A DNA stretch of 64,000 nt from DATGPD01 sp041398565 (GCA_041398565.1 JAWKUN010000002.1:620001-684000), one strand, 5' to 3'. Positions 35,025 through 44,424 are shown, counted from the first letter of the stretch. The notes: generated by a model from the letters alone, not told the origin. Numbers and translations are program-made.

Positions 35025-36518
35025 ATGGTCGAAACCGAGACGACGACGACGAAGCTGACCTTCGGCACGGTGTGGAGCTACGCGCCGGCGCCGGAGGCGG
35101 TGGATCACTTCACCATGCCGCGTCGGCTCGGCATGTTCGTCGACGGCGTGTTCAGCGACGCCGAGGGCGGCCGCACGTTCGCGACCATCAATCCGGCGAC
35201 CGAGGAGGCACTGGCGGAGGTTGCGTTCGCCAGCGCCGGCGACGTCGACCGCGCGGTGGCGGCGGCGCGGGCGGCGCTCCCGGCTTGGCGGGCTCTCGCC
35301 GGCAGCGACCGCGCGCGCTACGTCTACCGCATCGCCCGCCTGATCCAGGAGCGGGCGCGCGAGTTCGCCTGCCTGGAGACGCTCAACGGCGGCAAGCCGA
35401 TCCGCGAGGCGCGCGACGTCGACGTGCCGCTGGCCGCGGCGCACTTCTTCTACCACGCCGGTTGGGCCGACAAACTCGACCTGGCGTTCCCGGGCGTGCA
35501 GCCCGAGTCGATCGGAGTCATCGGCCAGGTGATCCCGTGGAACTTCCCGCTGCTCATGGCGGCGTGGAAGCTGGCCCCGGCGCTCGCCTGCGGCAACACC
35601 GTGGTGCTCAAGCCGGCGGAGACGACGCCGCTCACCGCGCTGCGCCTGGCCGAACTGCTGCAGCAAGCCGAGCTGCCGCCCGGCGTCGTCAACATCGTGC
35701 CCGGCGACGGCAGCACCGGCGCGGCGCTGGTGCGGCACCCCGGCCTCGACAAGGTGGCCTTCACCGGCTCTACGGAGGTCGGCAAGCAGATCCAGAAGGC
35801 GCTGGCCGGCAGCGGCAGGGATCTGACCCTCGAACTCGGTGGCAAGGCAGCGCACCTGGTGTTCGAGGACGCGGCGCTCGACCAGGCGGTCGAAGGCGTG
35901 GTGCGCGGCATCTTCTTCAATCAGGGCCACGTGTGCTGCGCCGGCTCGCGCCTGTTGCTGCAGGAGAGCATCCACGACGTGTTCGTCGACAAGCTCTGCC
36001 GGCGCATGGAGCGCATCCGCGTCGGCGACCCGATGGACAAGAACACCGACATGGGTGCGATCAACAGCCGGGTGCAGCTGCAGCGCATCCAGGAGCTGGT
36101 GCAGGCCGGCACCGACGAGGGTGCGACCTTGCATCAGGCCAAGTGCAGCCTGCCGGCGCGCGGCTTCTTCTATCCGCCGAGCGTGCTCACCGGTGTCAGC
36201 CAGAGCCATCGCATCGCCCGTGAGGAGGTGTTCGGCCCCGTTCTCGCGGTCAGCACCTTCCGCACCGCCGACGAGGCGGTGGAGAAGGCCAACAACACCG
36301 CCTACGGTCTGTCGGCCGGCATCTGGACCGACAAGGGCGCGCGCATCCTGTGGTTGGCGGCGCGCATGCGCGCGGGGGTGGTGTGGAACAACACCTTCAA
36401 CCGCTTCGACCCCGCCAGCCCATTCGGCGGCTTCAAGGAGAGCGGCTTCGGCCGCGAGGGCGGACGCCAGGGTCTGCGCGCCTACCTGCGGCTGCCCGGC
36501 GCCCTGCGGCAAGGCTAG
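35025..36518 (+). CDS. NAD-dependent aldehyde dehydrogenase
   Basis: 497 residues, ATG at 35025 with GAGGA upstream. All family motifs are present: PWNFPLLMAAWK, KPAETTPLTALR, the FTGSTEVGK cofactor loop, catalytic Glu in LELGGKAAHLVF, catalytic Cys in FFNQGHVCCAGSRLL and the EEVFGPVLAVSTF block. Sitting between deoC and deoA, it most likely oxidises the acetaldehyde released by the aldolase to acetate (a CoA-independent type, by motif). Stop 125 nt before the degenerate homologue. Confidence 0.88.
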   Translation: MVETETTTTKLTFGTVWSYAPAPEAVDHFTMPRRLGMFVDGVFSDAEGGRTFATINPATEEALAEVAFASAGDVDRAVAAARAALPAWRALAGSDRARYVYRIARLIQERAREFACLETLNGGKPIREARDVDVPLAAAHFFYHAGWADKLDLAFPGVQPESIGVIGQVIPWNFPLLMAAWKLAPALACGNTVVLKPAETTPLTALRLAELLQQAELPPGVVNIVPGDGSTGAALVRHPGLDKVAFTGSTEVGKQIQKALAGSGRDLTLELGGKAAHLVFEDAALDQAVEGVVRGIFFNQGHVCCAGSRLLLQESIHDVFVDKLCRRMERIRVGDPMDKNTDMGAINSRVQLQRIQELVQAGTDEGATLHQAKCSLPARGFFYPPSVLTGVSQSHRIAREEVFGPVLAVSTFRTADEAVEKANNTAYGLSAGIWTDKGARILWLAARMRAGVVWNNTFNRFDPASPFGGFKESGFGREGGRQGLRAYLRLPGALRQG

Positions 36519-36643
36519 GAGACGACGATGAACCGCCAACGCCCCAGGCACTGTCCATTCGGTCTGCTTGCCGAGACCGTCGTCGCTGGTCGCGCCGCGC
36601 CGTCGGAGACGGGGCCATTCGCCAGGTGGCCCGGGAGTCCGCG

Positions 36644-37495
36644 ATGAGCCTCGACGTACGCAAGACCTACAAGCTCTTCATCGGCGGCAAGTTCCCTCGC
36701 AGCGAATCCGGCCGCGCCTACCAGCCGGCGGGGTGCCCGCAGGTGAACGTGGCGCGCGCCAGCCGTAAGGACTTGCGCGATGCGGTCGGCGCCGCACGTG
36801 CCGCGGCCGCCGGGTGGAGCGGCATGACCGCCTACAACCGCGGCCAGATCGTCTACCGTCTGGCCGAGGTGCTGCAGACGCGCAGCGCTTCGCTGGCCGA
36901 CGAGATCGCCGCGTGCACCAGCGACGGGGTGGACGTGGCGCGCGCCGAGGTCGCTGCGTGCATCGACCTCGTCACCTGGTACGCGGGGCTGCCCGACAAA
37001 CTGCAGAGCCTGCTGGGCTCGCAGAACGCGGTGAGCGGGCCGTTCTTCAACTTCAGCGCCGTCGAGCCGACGGGCACCATCGGTCTCGCCGCGCCGACGT
37101 CGCCGCCGCTGCTCGGACTCCTGGCGCTGCTGCTGCCGGTCTTGTCCGGCGCCAACACGGCGGTGGTCGTGGTCAGCGAGCCGGCACCGCTGGCCGGGCT
37201 CGCCCTCGGGGAGCTGCTGGCGGTGAGCGATGTCCCCAGCGGAGTGGTCAACCTGCTGGCCGGCTCGCACGAGGAGCTGCTGCCGCAGATGGCGAGCCAC
37301 CGCGACGTCGACGGCCTGCTGCTGGCCGGCGCCCCCGACCGCGCGCTCGGCGAGGCTGCCGCCGACAGCACCAAGCGCGTGCGCTTCGCCGACCTGCCGG
37401 CGGCGCAGTGGCGCGAGCCGCGCGCGCTGTGCCAGCTGAGCTGGGTCGAGCCGTTCGTCGAGGTCAAGACGTTCTGGCACCCTGTCGCCGAGTGA
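36644..37495 (+). CDS. truncated, noncatalytic aldehyde-dehydrogenase-like protein
   Basis: 283 residues. It follows the ALDH fold at its start (YKLFIGGKFPRSESGRAYQP, then AAAGWSGMTAYNRGQ), but about 200 residues are missing compared with its neighbour, and the block with the catalytic Cys and Glu cannot be found; the TGSTEVGK loop is reduced to LLLAGAPDRALGEA. The frame is open and codon use looks normal, so it is a maintained short form rather than fresh decay. Inference: a regulatory or structural partner of the full-length ALDH. Confidence 0.7.
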   Translation: MSLDVRKTYKLFIGGKFPRSESGRAYQPAGCPQVNVARASRKDLRDAVGAARAAAAGWSGMTAYNRGQIVYRLAEVLQTRSASLADEIAACTSDGVDVARAEVAACIDLVTWYAGLPDKLQSLLGSQNAVSGPFFNFSAVEPTGTIGLAAPTSPPLLGLLALLLPVLSGANTAVVVVSEPAPLAGLALGELLAVSDVPSGVVNLLAGSHEELLPQMASHRDVDGLLLAGAPDRALGEAAADSTKRVRFADLPAAQWREPRALCQLSWVEPFVEVKTFWHPVAE

Positions 37496-37502
37496 CCTGT
37501 CC

Positions 37503-38813
37503 ATGCGCGCGCATCCAGCCGAGCTCATCAAGAAGAAGCGTGACGGTGGCGAGCTGGCCGAGGGTGAAGTGCGCGACCTGGTGGCCGGCGTCGTCGACGG
37601 CTCCTTGGGCGACGCTCAGCTCGGCGCCTTCCTGATGGCGGTGTGCTGCCGGGGCATGACGGTGGCGGAGACCACGCACCTGACGCTGGCGATGCGCGAC
37701 TCGGGCACGGTGCTCGACTTGTCGGCGGTCCCGGGTCGCAAGGTCGACAAGCACTCGACCGGTGGTGTCGGCGACAAGGTGTCGTTGCCGTTGGCGCCGC
37801 TGGTGGCGGCGGCCGGCGTGCCAGTGCCGATGATCTCCGGCCGCGGCCTGGGCCACACCGGAGGCACCATCGACAAGCTGCAGGCGATCCCCGGCTACCG
37901 GACCGACCTGTCGCTGGCCGAGTTCGGCGACGTCCTGCGCGACTGTGGCTTCGTGATGGCCGGGGCGTCGGCGGAGATCGCGCCGGCCGATCGGCGGATG
38001 TACGCCACGCGTGACGTGTCCGGTACCGTCGAGAGCATTCCCCTGATCACCGCGTCGATCCTGTCGAAGAAGCTGGCGGAGGGTATCGACGGCCTGGTGA
38101 TGGACGTCAAGTGCGGGCGCGCGGCGTTCATGCGGCAGGAGAGCGACGCGCGTGCCCTGATGCGCAGCCTCGTCGACACCGGCCGCGGCGCCGGCAAACA
38201 GGTGAGCGCGCTGATCACCGACATGGACACGGTGCTCGGCCGTGCCGCCGGCAACGCTCTCGAGGTGGTGGAGGCGCTCGAGTGTCTGCGCGGCGGCGGG
38301 CCGCCGGACCTCCGTGCGCTCACCCTGGCGCTGGGCGCCGAGATGCTGCTACTGGCCGGGATCGAGGTCGAGCGAGCAGCAGCGGAGACGCGGTTGGCGC
38401 GCCTGCTCGATTCGGGCGCTGCGCTCGACAGGTTCGCGCGCAACGTCGAACGGCAGGGCGGCAACGCGGCGATCGTCGACGACCCGGGGCACCTCGGCGT
38501 CGCTCCGGTCGTGGTCGAGGTGACGGCGTCGTGCGACGGCTACGTGGTCGATCTGGATCCGCTCGCCGTCGGCCTCGCCGTGCGCGATCTCGGCGGTGGC
38601 CGGCGACACGCCTCCGACCGTGTCGATCCGGTCGTCGGGGTCATGGTGGTGGCGCCGCGCGGGACCCTCGTGCGACGGGGCGAGCCGTTGGCTCGCGTGC
38701 ACGCGCGCACGCCGCCCGCGGCAGAGGCCGCGGCGACGCGGGTGCATGCAGCGTTCGTGCTCGGCGAGGTGGCGCCGCACCCGCACGCGCTGATCCTCGA
38801 TGCCAGCCGGTGA
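37503..38813 (+). CDS. deoA: thymidine phosphorylase
   Basis: 436 residues. The family signature SGRGLGHTGGTIDKL (about 112-126) is intact, preceded by KVDKHSTGGVGDKVSL, the phosphate-binding segment. Phosphorolyses thymidine and deoxyuridine to base plus deoxyribose 1-phosphate. It closes the operon with cdd and deoC; a phosphopentomutase, needed to convert the 1- to the 5-phosphate, is not in the window. Starts 7 nt after the previous stop. Confidence 0.93.
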   Translation: MRAHPAELIKKKRDGGELAEGEVRDLVAGVVDGSLGDAQLGAFLMAVCCRGMTVAETTHLTLAMRDSGTVLDLSAVPGRKVDKHSTGGVGDKVSLPLAPLVAAAGVPVPMISGRGLGHTGGTIDKLQAIPGYRTDLSLAEFGDVLRDCGFVMAGASAEIAPADRRMYATRDVSGTVESIPLITASILSKKLAEGIDGLVMDVKCGRAAFMRQESDARALMRSLVDTGRGAGKQVSALITDMDTVLGRAAGNALEVVEALECLRGGGPPDLRALTLALGAEMLLLAGIEVERAAAETRLARLLDSGAALDRFARNVERQGGNAAIVDDPGHLGVAPVVVEVTASCDGYVVDLDPLAVGLAVRDLGGGRRHASDRVDPVVGVMVVAPRGTLVRRGEPLARVHARTPPAAEAAATRVHAAFVLGEVAPHPHALILDASR

Positions 38814-38845
38814 CCTCTCCGGCGGCAGGAGTGCCGGAGAGCGTC

Positions 38846-38917
38846 GCAGGCAGGGGTGCCGGCGCAGACAGGGGTGCCGGCGCAGGCAGGGGTGCCGGCG
38901 CAGACAGGGGTGCCGGC
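38846..38917 (+). repeat. 18-bp intergenic tandem array, four copies
   Basis: Alternating units GCAGGCAGGGGTGCCGGC and GCAGACAGGGGTGCCGGC at 38846, 38864, 38882 and 38900 (a 36-bp unit twice). It lies between the convergent stops of deoA and the FixJ-like gene. A diverged partial copy precedes it. Confidence 0.92.
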
Positions 38918-38939
38918 GTGCCCGCGCGGTGCCGGAGCG

Positions 38940-39635
38940 TTACGACACCGACGCCGTCTCGTCGCGGTGGCGCATGGCGGCGCGCACCAGCTCGGCCAGC
39001 GAGCCGACTTCCATCTTCGCCATCACGTTGGCGCGGTAGACCTCGACCGTCTTGGGGCTCAGCGACAGCTCGGCGGCAATCGACTTGTTGGCCAGGCCCC
39101 GCACCACGAGCTCCATCACCTGGTGCTCGCGCCGCGTCAGGCGCGCCACGCGGCGGCCGATGTCATCGACCTCGGCCTTCACCTCGCGCTGCTTGGCGTC
39201 GCGCGCCACCGCCGACAGGATCGCGTCGAGGATGGTCTGATTGGAGAACGGCTTTTCGAGGAAGTCGTGCACGCCCATCTTCATCGCCCGTACCGCGTGC
39301 TCGACCTCGGCGTAGCCGCTGATGAAGACGATCGTCTGGGTGGTCCCCAGCTCGCGCAGCTTCTCGAGCAGATCGATGCCGGTCATGTCGGGAAGGCGCA
39401 GGTCGAGGACCAGGCAGCCGGGACGACCGGGATCGACCGACGCCAAGAACTCCTTGGCGCCGCTGAATCCAGCGACCTTGAGGCCACGGTCGGCGCACAA
39501 GCGGCGGATCAGGTCGACGACGGCGGACTCGTCGTCGACGACGTAGACCAGGGGTTCAGGAAAGGCACGAGTGGGCGCGCTCGGGTCTGGATGCAGCGCG
39601 CGGTTCTCCTGCCCCGCGGCGAGGGACGAAGCCAT
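38940..39635 (-). CDS. FixJ-type (LuxR-HTH) response regulator
   Basis: 231 residues from the ATG at 39635. Receiver domain (about 28-140) with VYVVDDE acidic pair, phosphoacceptor Asp78 in LVLDLRLPDMTG, and FISGY then EKPF; C-terminal LuxR-type helix-turn-helix (about 163-220). Looks like FixJ/TodR-type regulators. No histidine kinase is adjacent, so the partner is elsewhere. The ATG has no Shine-Dalgarno but a promoter lies directly upstream. Confidence 0.85.
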   Translation of the reverse strand: MASSLAAGQENRALHPDPSAPTRAFPEPLVYVVDDESAVVDLIRRLCADRGLKVAGFSGAKEFLASVDPGRPGCLVLDLRLPDMTGIDLLEKLRELGTTQTIVFISGYAEVEHAVRAMKMGVHDFLEKPFSNQTILDAILSAVARDAKQREVKAEVDDIGRRVARLTRREHQVMELVVRGLANKSIAAELSLSPKTVEVYRANVMAKMEVGSLAELVRAAMRHRDETASVS

Positions 39636-39643
39636 GCGGGCGA

Positions 39644-39672
39644 ACGCTAATCGGGGGTGGGGGAAGTCGCAA
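39644..39672 (-). promoter_or_regulatory. candidate promoter for the FixJ-type gene, near-leaderless
   Basis: On the minus strand TTGCGA (39672-39667), 17 nt, TAGCGT (39649-39644). The ATG (39635) begins 8 nt after the -10, close to the predicted start of transcription. Confidence 0.45.
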
Positions 39673-39760
39673 CCGGTGGACCACCCTACTCGGGCTCCAG
39701 GCAGTGCGGGGGAGCGAACGGGGTGACCGGGCCAGGCACGCGGCTGCCGACGCTCGCACC

Positions 39761-39789
39761 GTGAGAACCCGAGCCGGCGGGGCGATAAT
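39761..39789 (+). promoter_or_regulatory. candidate promoter for the CoaB gene, leaderless
   Basis: GTGAGA (39761-39766), 17 nt, GATAAT (39784-39789). Only 6 nt separate the -10 from the ATG at 39796, so the start codon is likely at or near the transcript 5' end. Confidence 0.5.
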
Positions 39790-39795
39790 GCCCCG

Positions 39796-40458
39796 ATGCC
39801 GACCGTGCTGGTGACCGCTGGCCCGACCCGCGAACACCTCGACGAGGTGCGCTTCCTCACCAACGCCAGCACCGGGCGGATGGGCTACGCGATCGCCGCG
39901 GCGGCCCACGCGGCGGGCTGCGAGGTCGTCCTGGTGACGGGGCCGACGCACCTGACGCCGCCGGCGGGGGTCACCGACGTGCAGGTGGTTTCGGCGTTGG
40001 AGATGTTGGCGGCGTGCGAGCGTGCCCTTGCGCGCGCAGACATCGTGTTCGGCGTGGCTGCCGTCGCCGACCATCGCCCGCGCGCGCGGCACGCGGGCAA
40101 GCCCGCGAAGAACGATGCGCCGTATTCCCTCGAACTGGTGCCCAACCCGGACATCCTGGCCAGCCTGGCGCGCGTCAAGGGGCGGCGGGTCTTCGTCGGC
40201 TTCTCGCTCGACGCGCAGGCCGCCGATGCGTCGGCGCAGCGTGAGCGGGCTCGCCGCAAGCTGGAGCGCAAGGGGCTCGACCTCATCGTCGTCAACGACA
40301 GCTCGGCCCTCGGCGCCGAACGCAGCGCGGTCACCGTGCTCGACGCCGGCGGACACGACTACGCCCTGCCGCCGCAGGACAAGGAGGCGACCGCAGCGTG
40401 GCTCGTGCAGCTCGCGCTCGCGCGCTGGCGAACCCGCGTCGACGAGGCGTCGCCGTGA
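39796..40458 (+). CDS. coaB: phosphopantothenate-cysteine ligase (CoaB domain only)
   Basis: 220 residues, a stand-alone CoaB, whereas most bacteria fuse it to CoaC. Seen: VTAGPTREHLDEVRFLTNAS at the start (nucleotide binding), ADIVFGVAAVAD, the conserved GKPAKND lysine loop and LELVPNPDIL, VGFSLDAQ, and DLIVVNDSSALG. Joins cysteine to phosphopantothenate in coenzyme A synthesis. The CoaC partner is not in the window. Overlaps the pseudouridine-synthase gene by 4 nt. Confidence 0.88.
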   Translation: MPTVLVTAGPTREHLDEVRFLTNASTGRMGYAIAAAAHAAGCEVVLVTGPTHLTPPAGVTDVQVVSALEMLAACERALARADIVFGVAAVADHRPRARHAGKPAKNDAPYSLELVPNPDILASLARVKGRRVFVGFSLDAQAADASAQRERARRKLERKGLDLIVVNDSSALGAERSAVTVLDAGGHDYALPPQDKEATAAWLVQLALARWRTRVDEASP

Positions 40459-41144
40459 CCGCGCGGCCCGACCAGAACGACGCGGGGCAGCCGCGGCTGC
40501 TGTTCGACGATGGTTCCGTGTTGGCGCTGTACAAGCCGTCGGGCCTGCCGACTGTTCCGTATCGCCAGGGCGAGCGGCAGCACTGTCTGCGGGCCTGGGC
40601 GGAGGAGACCCTCGGCCACAGGGTCTACGTCGTGCACCGTCTCGACCGCGACACGAGCGGGGTCCTGGTGTTCGCCAAGGACGCGCGCGCGCACCGGGCG
40701 CTGAGCCTGCAGTTCGAGCGACGGCAGACGCACAAGCGCTATCTGGCGGCAGTGGCCGGACACGTCGCCGAACCCTCGGGTGAGATCGACGCGCCCCTGC
40801 GCGAGTTCGGCTCGGGCCGGGTGGCGGTCGACGCGCGGGGCAAGGCTGCGCACACGCGCTACACGCGGCGGGAGCGTCTGGACGGCGCGGACCTCCTGGA
40901 GGTCGAGATCCTCACCGGGCGTCGGCACCAGATCCGCGTCCACCTCTACCACCTGGGCCATCCCGTGTTGGGCGATCCGACCTACGGCGACGCCCGCCCG
41001 GTAGGCGGCGCACGCCGGCTCATGCTGCACGCGGCGCGCCTGGAGCTGGCGGCGCTCGATGGGGACCGCCTCGTGCTCGAGGTTCCGCCACCGCCCGACT
41101 TCGAGGCGGAGCTGGCCCGACGGCGCCCGGCTTCGGTCGGCTGA
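40455..41144 (+). CDS. RluA-family RNA pseudouridine synthase
   Basis: 229 residues from a GTG coupled to the previous stop. Catalytic motif HRLDRDTSGVLVFAK (Asp in RLDRDT, about residues 59-64) and RRHQIRVHLYHLGHPVLGD. Compact, without an S4 domain, so nearest the RluA/RluC-TruC group that modifies rRNA or tRNA uridines; the target cannot be told from sequence. Confidence 0.88.
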   Translation: MTARPDQNDAGQPRLLFDDGSVLALYKPSGLPTVPYRQGERQHCLRAWAEETLGHRVYVVHRLDRDTSGVLVFAKDARAHRALSLQFERRQTHKRYLAAVAGHVAEPSGEIDAPLREFGSGRVAVDARGKAAHTRYTRRERLDGADLLEVEILTGRRHQIRVHLYHLGHPVLGDPTYGDARPVGGARRLMLHAARLELAALDGDRLVLEVPPPPDFEAELARRRPASVG

Positions 41145-41310
41145 GCCGCGAGGGCCGCCAGCCCTGCGCCAAACGGTGACTTCGTCGCAGTTCCGTGACT
41201 TCGTCCCCAAAGCCGCGGGGCATCGGCAGAGTTCGAGGGGCTGGTCGCGTTGCCGGCCTCCCTCGTTCCCTCTGTGGGTCCTCTCCAGAGTTTTCTCTTT
41301 GCCGCAAATC

Positions 41311-42837
41311 ATGTCCTTTCCACGTCTCGCGGCCCTGCCGCTGATCGGAGCCGCGGCCGCGGCCCAGATCCCCAATCCCAACCCCATCCCCATGGCCGCG
41401 CCACGGGCCGACTGGGTGCTGACCTCTGGGGTCACCGGAACCCCGACCCAACGCCGTGACAACCCCGGGGCGGCGAGCGACGACAAGATGTACGTGTTCG
41501 GCGGCCGCGATCAGAACGCCGGCACCACCGTGCTCAACGCGCTCTACGAGTTCGACGGCGCCACATGGACGCTGAAGACCGCCGAGGGCGCCGCTGGCTC
41601 GCCGCCCGCCCGCGGCGGCGCTGCCATCGCCTGGGACCGCACGCGCAACAAGCTCGTGGTGTTCGGTGGCGACACCGGCACCTCGACCCCGTCGTTGCTC
41701 GGGGACACGTGGGAGTGGGACCCGACCACCAACGCTTGGTCCAACGTCACCCCGCCCGGCTCGCCGCAGCCGCGCCGCTGGGCGTCGATGGCGTACGAGC
41801 CGACGAGCGGCGGCATGCTCCTGTTCGGCGGCGAGGACGCCATCACCACTCCCATCTCGTCGCCCTCCAGCGAGACGTGGTTGTACCTGGGTGGCGCATG
41901 GACGCAGCTCAACCCGAGCAACGTGCCGCCGGCACGCCGCCTGCACAGTCTCGCGACTCGCCTCGACTTCGGCGACGTGTTCCTGTGCGCGGGCGACGAC
42001 TCCAGCACGACGCCGATCACCCGCATGCTCGACGTGTGGACGTGGACGGCCGGCAACTGGCAGCCGCTGAGCACCAACGGCACCATCCCGCACGGCACCA
42101 CGGCCAACCAGGCGGTGTACGACCCGCTCCGGCGCCGGATCGTGCTGCAGGGCGGTCAAGGCATCAGCGTTCCCAACAGCAACAACGGCGGGCAATACGG
42201 TGACCTGTGGGGCGGTTCCCCGTCGACGTGGTGCAGCGAGTTCGATTGCCTCTCCAACCGCTGGATCACCTACGGCGCGCCTGCCTTCGGTACCGGGCAC
42301 CCGGTGATCGGTCGCATCAGCCGCTACTTCGCGGCCTTCGTCCCGGCGCTGGGCAAGATCTACAAGGTCAGTGGCCAGAATCCGTCCGGCGTCGGCACCA
42401 TCACCGGCACCTGCGAGTACCAAGCCAACCCCGTCGCCGCGGCGGTGTCCTCGGGCGCCGGCTGCTTCGGCGTGGTGATGGCCCCGAGCACCTCGAGCCA
42501 GCTGCCCTGGCTCGGGCGCACGTTCACGGCTCGCGTTTCCGGGCTGTCGACGACCTCGCTCGTGGTCGGCGTGATCGGTGCGACGTCGGTGTCCCTGCCG
42601 TTGTCGGCACTGCACCCCGCCGGTCGTCCGGGCTGCAATCTGCTCGCGAATCTCGACGTGACCCTCCCGGTCGCCAACCTCGGCGGCTTCGCCGACATGG
42701 CCTTGCCGCTGCCGAACGTGCCGTTCTTCGCTGGCACGACGATCTACGAGCACGCGCTGCAGATCGAGTTGACCTTCCCCACCATCACGGCGATCACGTC
42801 GCCGAACGCGCTGGCGCTGACGCTCGGTGTGCCCTGA
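41311..42837 (+). CDS. secreted kelch-repeat protein
   Basis: 508 residues. Signal peptide (about 1-19). Kelch-type propeller units (motifs such as MYVFGGRD, LVVFGGDTG, MLLFGGEDA, paired with W-x-x-L/V tails) span about 25-360. A C-terminal beta-sandwich (about 390-508) with a G-C-pair resembles the domain found at the end of many exported proteins in some planctomycetes, perhaps for surface sorting. Direct repeats GTGACTTCGTC at 41176 and 41195 lie upstream. Confidence 0.75.
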   Translation: MSFPRLAALPLIGAAAAAQIPNPNPIPMAAPRADWVLTSGVTGTPTQRRDNPGAASDDKMYVFGGRDQNAGTTVLNALYEFDGATWTLKTAEGAAGSPPARGGAAIAWDRTRNKLVVFGGDTGTSTPSLLGDTWEWDPTTNAWSNVTPPGSPQPRRWASMAYEPTSGGMLLFGGEDAITTPISSPSSETWLYLGGAWTQLNPSNVPPARRLHSLATRLDFGDVFLCAGDDSSTTPITRMLDVWTWTAGNWQPLSTNGTIPHGTTANQAVYDPLRRRIVLQGGQGISVPNSNNGGQYGDLWGGSPSTWCSEFDCLSNRWITYGAPAFGTGHPVIGRISRYFAAFVPALGKIYKVSGQNPSGVGTITGTCEYQANPVAAAVSSGAGCFGVVMAPSTSSQLPWLGRTFTARVSGLSTTSLVVGVIGATSVSLPLSALHPAGRPGCNLLANLDVTLPVANLGGFADMALPLPNVPFFAGTTIYEHALQIELTFPTITAITSPNALALTLGVP

Positions 42838-42843
42838 TCCGCG

Positions 42844-42873
42844 GGCCGGCTCTCGCGTGTGCGGGAGCCGGCC
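42844..42873 (+). terminator. hairpin after the kelch gene
   Basis: GGCCGGCTC (42844-42852) and GAGCCGGCC (42865-42873) form a perfect 9-bp stem with a 12-nt loop, 6 nt after the stop. No T-tract follows. Confidence 0.5.
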
Positions 42874-43045
42874 GCGATGCCTTCGGAGTCGAGCGCGCGC
42901 CGCACCGCACGCTCCTCCAACGTCCTCCACAGGCCTCCACAACTTGGAGCTGCCTCTTGTCGGAGACGAGGCGGTGGGTAGAAGGGGAGGTCCGGGTCGC
43001 GGCTGGCCGTGACGCGGGAGGCTCTGGTCCGGGACTCTAGGTCAA

Positions 43046-44401
43046 ATGGTCGATTTCGTGCAGGCGCAGGAACGCGGTGTGCCTCGCAACATCGACGCCG
43101 AGCGCTCGGTGCTGGGCGCGCTGATGTTGCACGCGGACGCGTTGGGGGACGTGTCCGCGATCTTGCGCGCCGACGACTTCTACCTACCGGCGCACCAGGT
43201 GATCTACCGCTCGATCTGCGAGGTGCACGACGCGCGGGCGGTCGCCGACCCCATCGCCGTCGAGGAGCAGCTGTCGCGCGCGAGCATGCTCGACGAGGCT
43301 GGCGGTCGCGACGCGCTCATGGATCTGGCGGCATCGGTGGTGTCGCCCGCGTCGGTGATGTACCACGCCGAGCTGGTGCGCGAGAAGGCGATCTCGCGCC
43401 GCCTGCTGGAAGCCTGCTTGGACATCTCGCGCCAGGCCTACGAGAACGCGCTGGAGGCGCGCGAGCTGCTCGAGGACGCGGAACGTCGCATCTTCCAGAT
43501 CGCCCGCGAGGGCCAGGCCAGCGACGCCAAGAGCATCGACCAGATCCTCGCCGAGACCTTCGATCGCATCGACCACCTGCGCGAGCGAGAGGGTCGTCTC
43601 ACCGGACTGGCGACCCACTACTTCGACCTGGACGACATGACCGGCGGTCTGCACCCCGGCGAGCTGATCATCCTGGCGGCGCGCCCGTCGATGGGCAAGA
43701 CGTCGCTCGCGCTGAACGTCATGGAGCGCGTGTCGCGCGAGAACAACGGCGTGGTGTTCTTCAGTCTGGAGATGTCGGCCCAGCAGGTGATCCAGAACCT
43801 GCTGTGCAACCGCGCGCAGATCCACGGCCTGGCGCTGCGCAAGGGCCGGATCACCAACGACCAGTACCAGCGCCTGCACCAAGAGGCGGAGGCGCTGTAC
43901 GAAGCGCCCATCTTCGTCGACGACTCCCCGGGTCTGTCGATCACTCAGGCCCGGGCCAAGTGCCGGCGGCTCAAGCAGCGCAACCCCGACAAGGTCAAGC
44001 TCATCGTCGTCGACTACCTGCAGCTGATGACGGCCGGGAGCCGCATCGAGAGCCGCCAGCAGGAGATCGCGTCGATCTCGCGCGGCCTCAAGGCGATCGC
44101 CCGCGAGCTGTCGGTGCCGGTCATCGCCCTGTCGCAGCTCAATCGCGACGTGGAAAACCGCGACGACCATCGCCCGCGCATGAGTGACCTGCGAGAATCC
44201 GGGGCCATCGAGCAGGACGCGGACGTGATCATGCTGCTGCACCGCGACGAGTACTACAAGCGCACCGAGGACAACGCGGGATTGGCTCAGGTGATCGTCG
44301 CCAAGCAGCGCAACGGCCCTACGGGCGAGGTCCAGCTCCGCTTCTTCCCGGAGTACATGCGCTTCGAGAACTACCAGCGCCGGGCCGAGCCGATCGCTTG
44401 A
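43046..44401 (+). CDS. dnaB: replicative DNA helicase DnaB
   Basis: 451 residues, usual length. N-terminal DnaG-binding helical domain (about 15-115), then the RecA-like motor: Walker A ARPSMGKTS (about 212-220), VVFFSLEMSAQQV, Walker B KLIVVDYLQLM and SQLNRDVENR, DLRESGAIEQDAD. Hexameric 5'-3' helicase that unwinds DNA at the replication fork. No intein or insertion. The next gene begins 23 nt downstream. Confidence 0.97.
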   Translation: MVDFVQAQERGVPRNIDAERSVLGALMLHADALGDVSAILRADDFYLPAHQVIYRSICEVHDARAVADPIAVEEQLSRASMLDEAGGRDALMDLAASVVSPASVMYHAELVREKAISRRLLEACLDISRQAYENALEARELLEDAERRIFQIAREGQASDAKSIDQILAETFDRIDHLREREGRLTGLATHYFDLDDMTGGLHPGELIILAARPSMGKTSLALNVMERVSRENNGVVFFSLEMSAQQVIQNLLCNRAQIHGLALRKGRITNDQYQRLHQEAEALYEAPIFVDDSPGLSITQARAKCRRLKQRNPDKVKLIVVDYLQLMTAGSRIESRQQEIASISRGLKAIARELSVPVIALSQLNRDVENRDDHRPRMSDLRESGAIEQDADVIMLLHRDEYYKRTEDNAGLAQVIVAKQRNGPTGEVQLRFFPEYMRFENYQRRAEPIA

Positions 44402-44424
44402 GGTCGGTGGCGGACAGGCGAGCG

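Noticed and set aside
33683..38813. A nucleoside or deoxyribose bacterial microcompartment
   Set aside because: deoC and an aldehyde dehydrogenase fit, but no BMC-H, BMC-T or BMC-P shell protein is present.
38846..38917. Possible CRISPR array
   Set aside because: The units abut with no spacers, and no cas gene is in the window.
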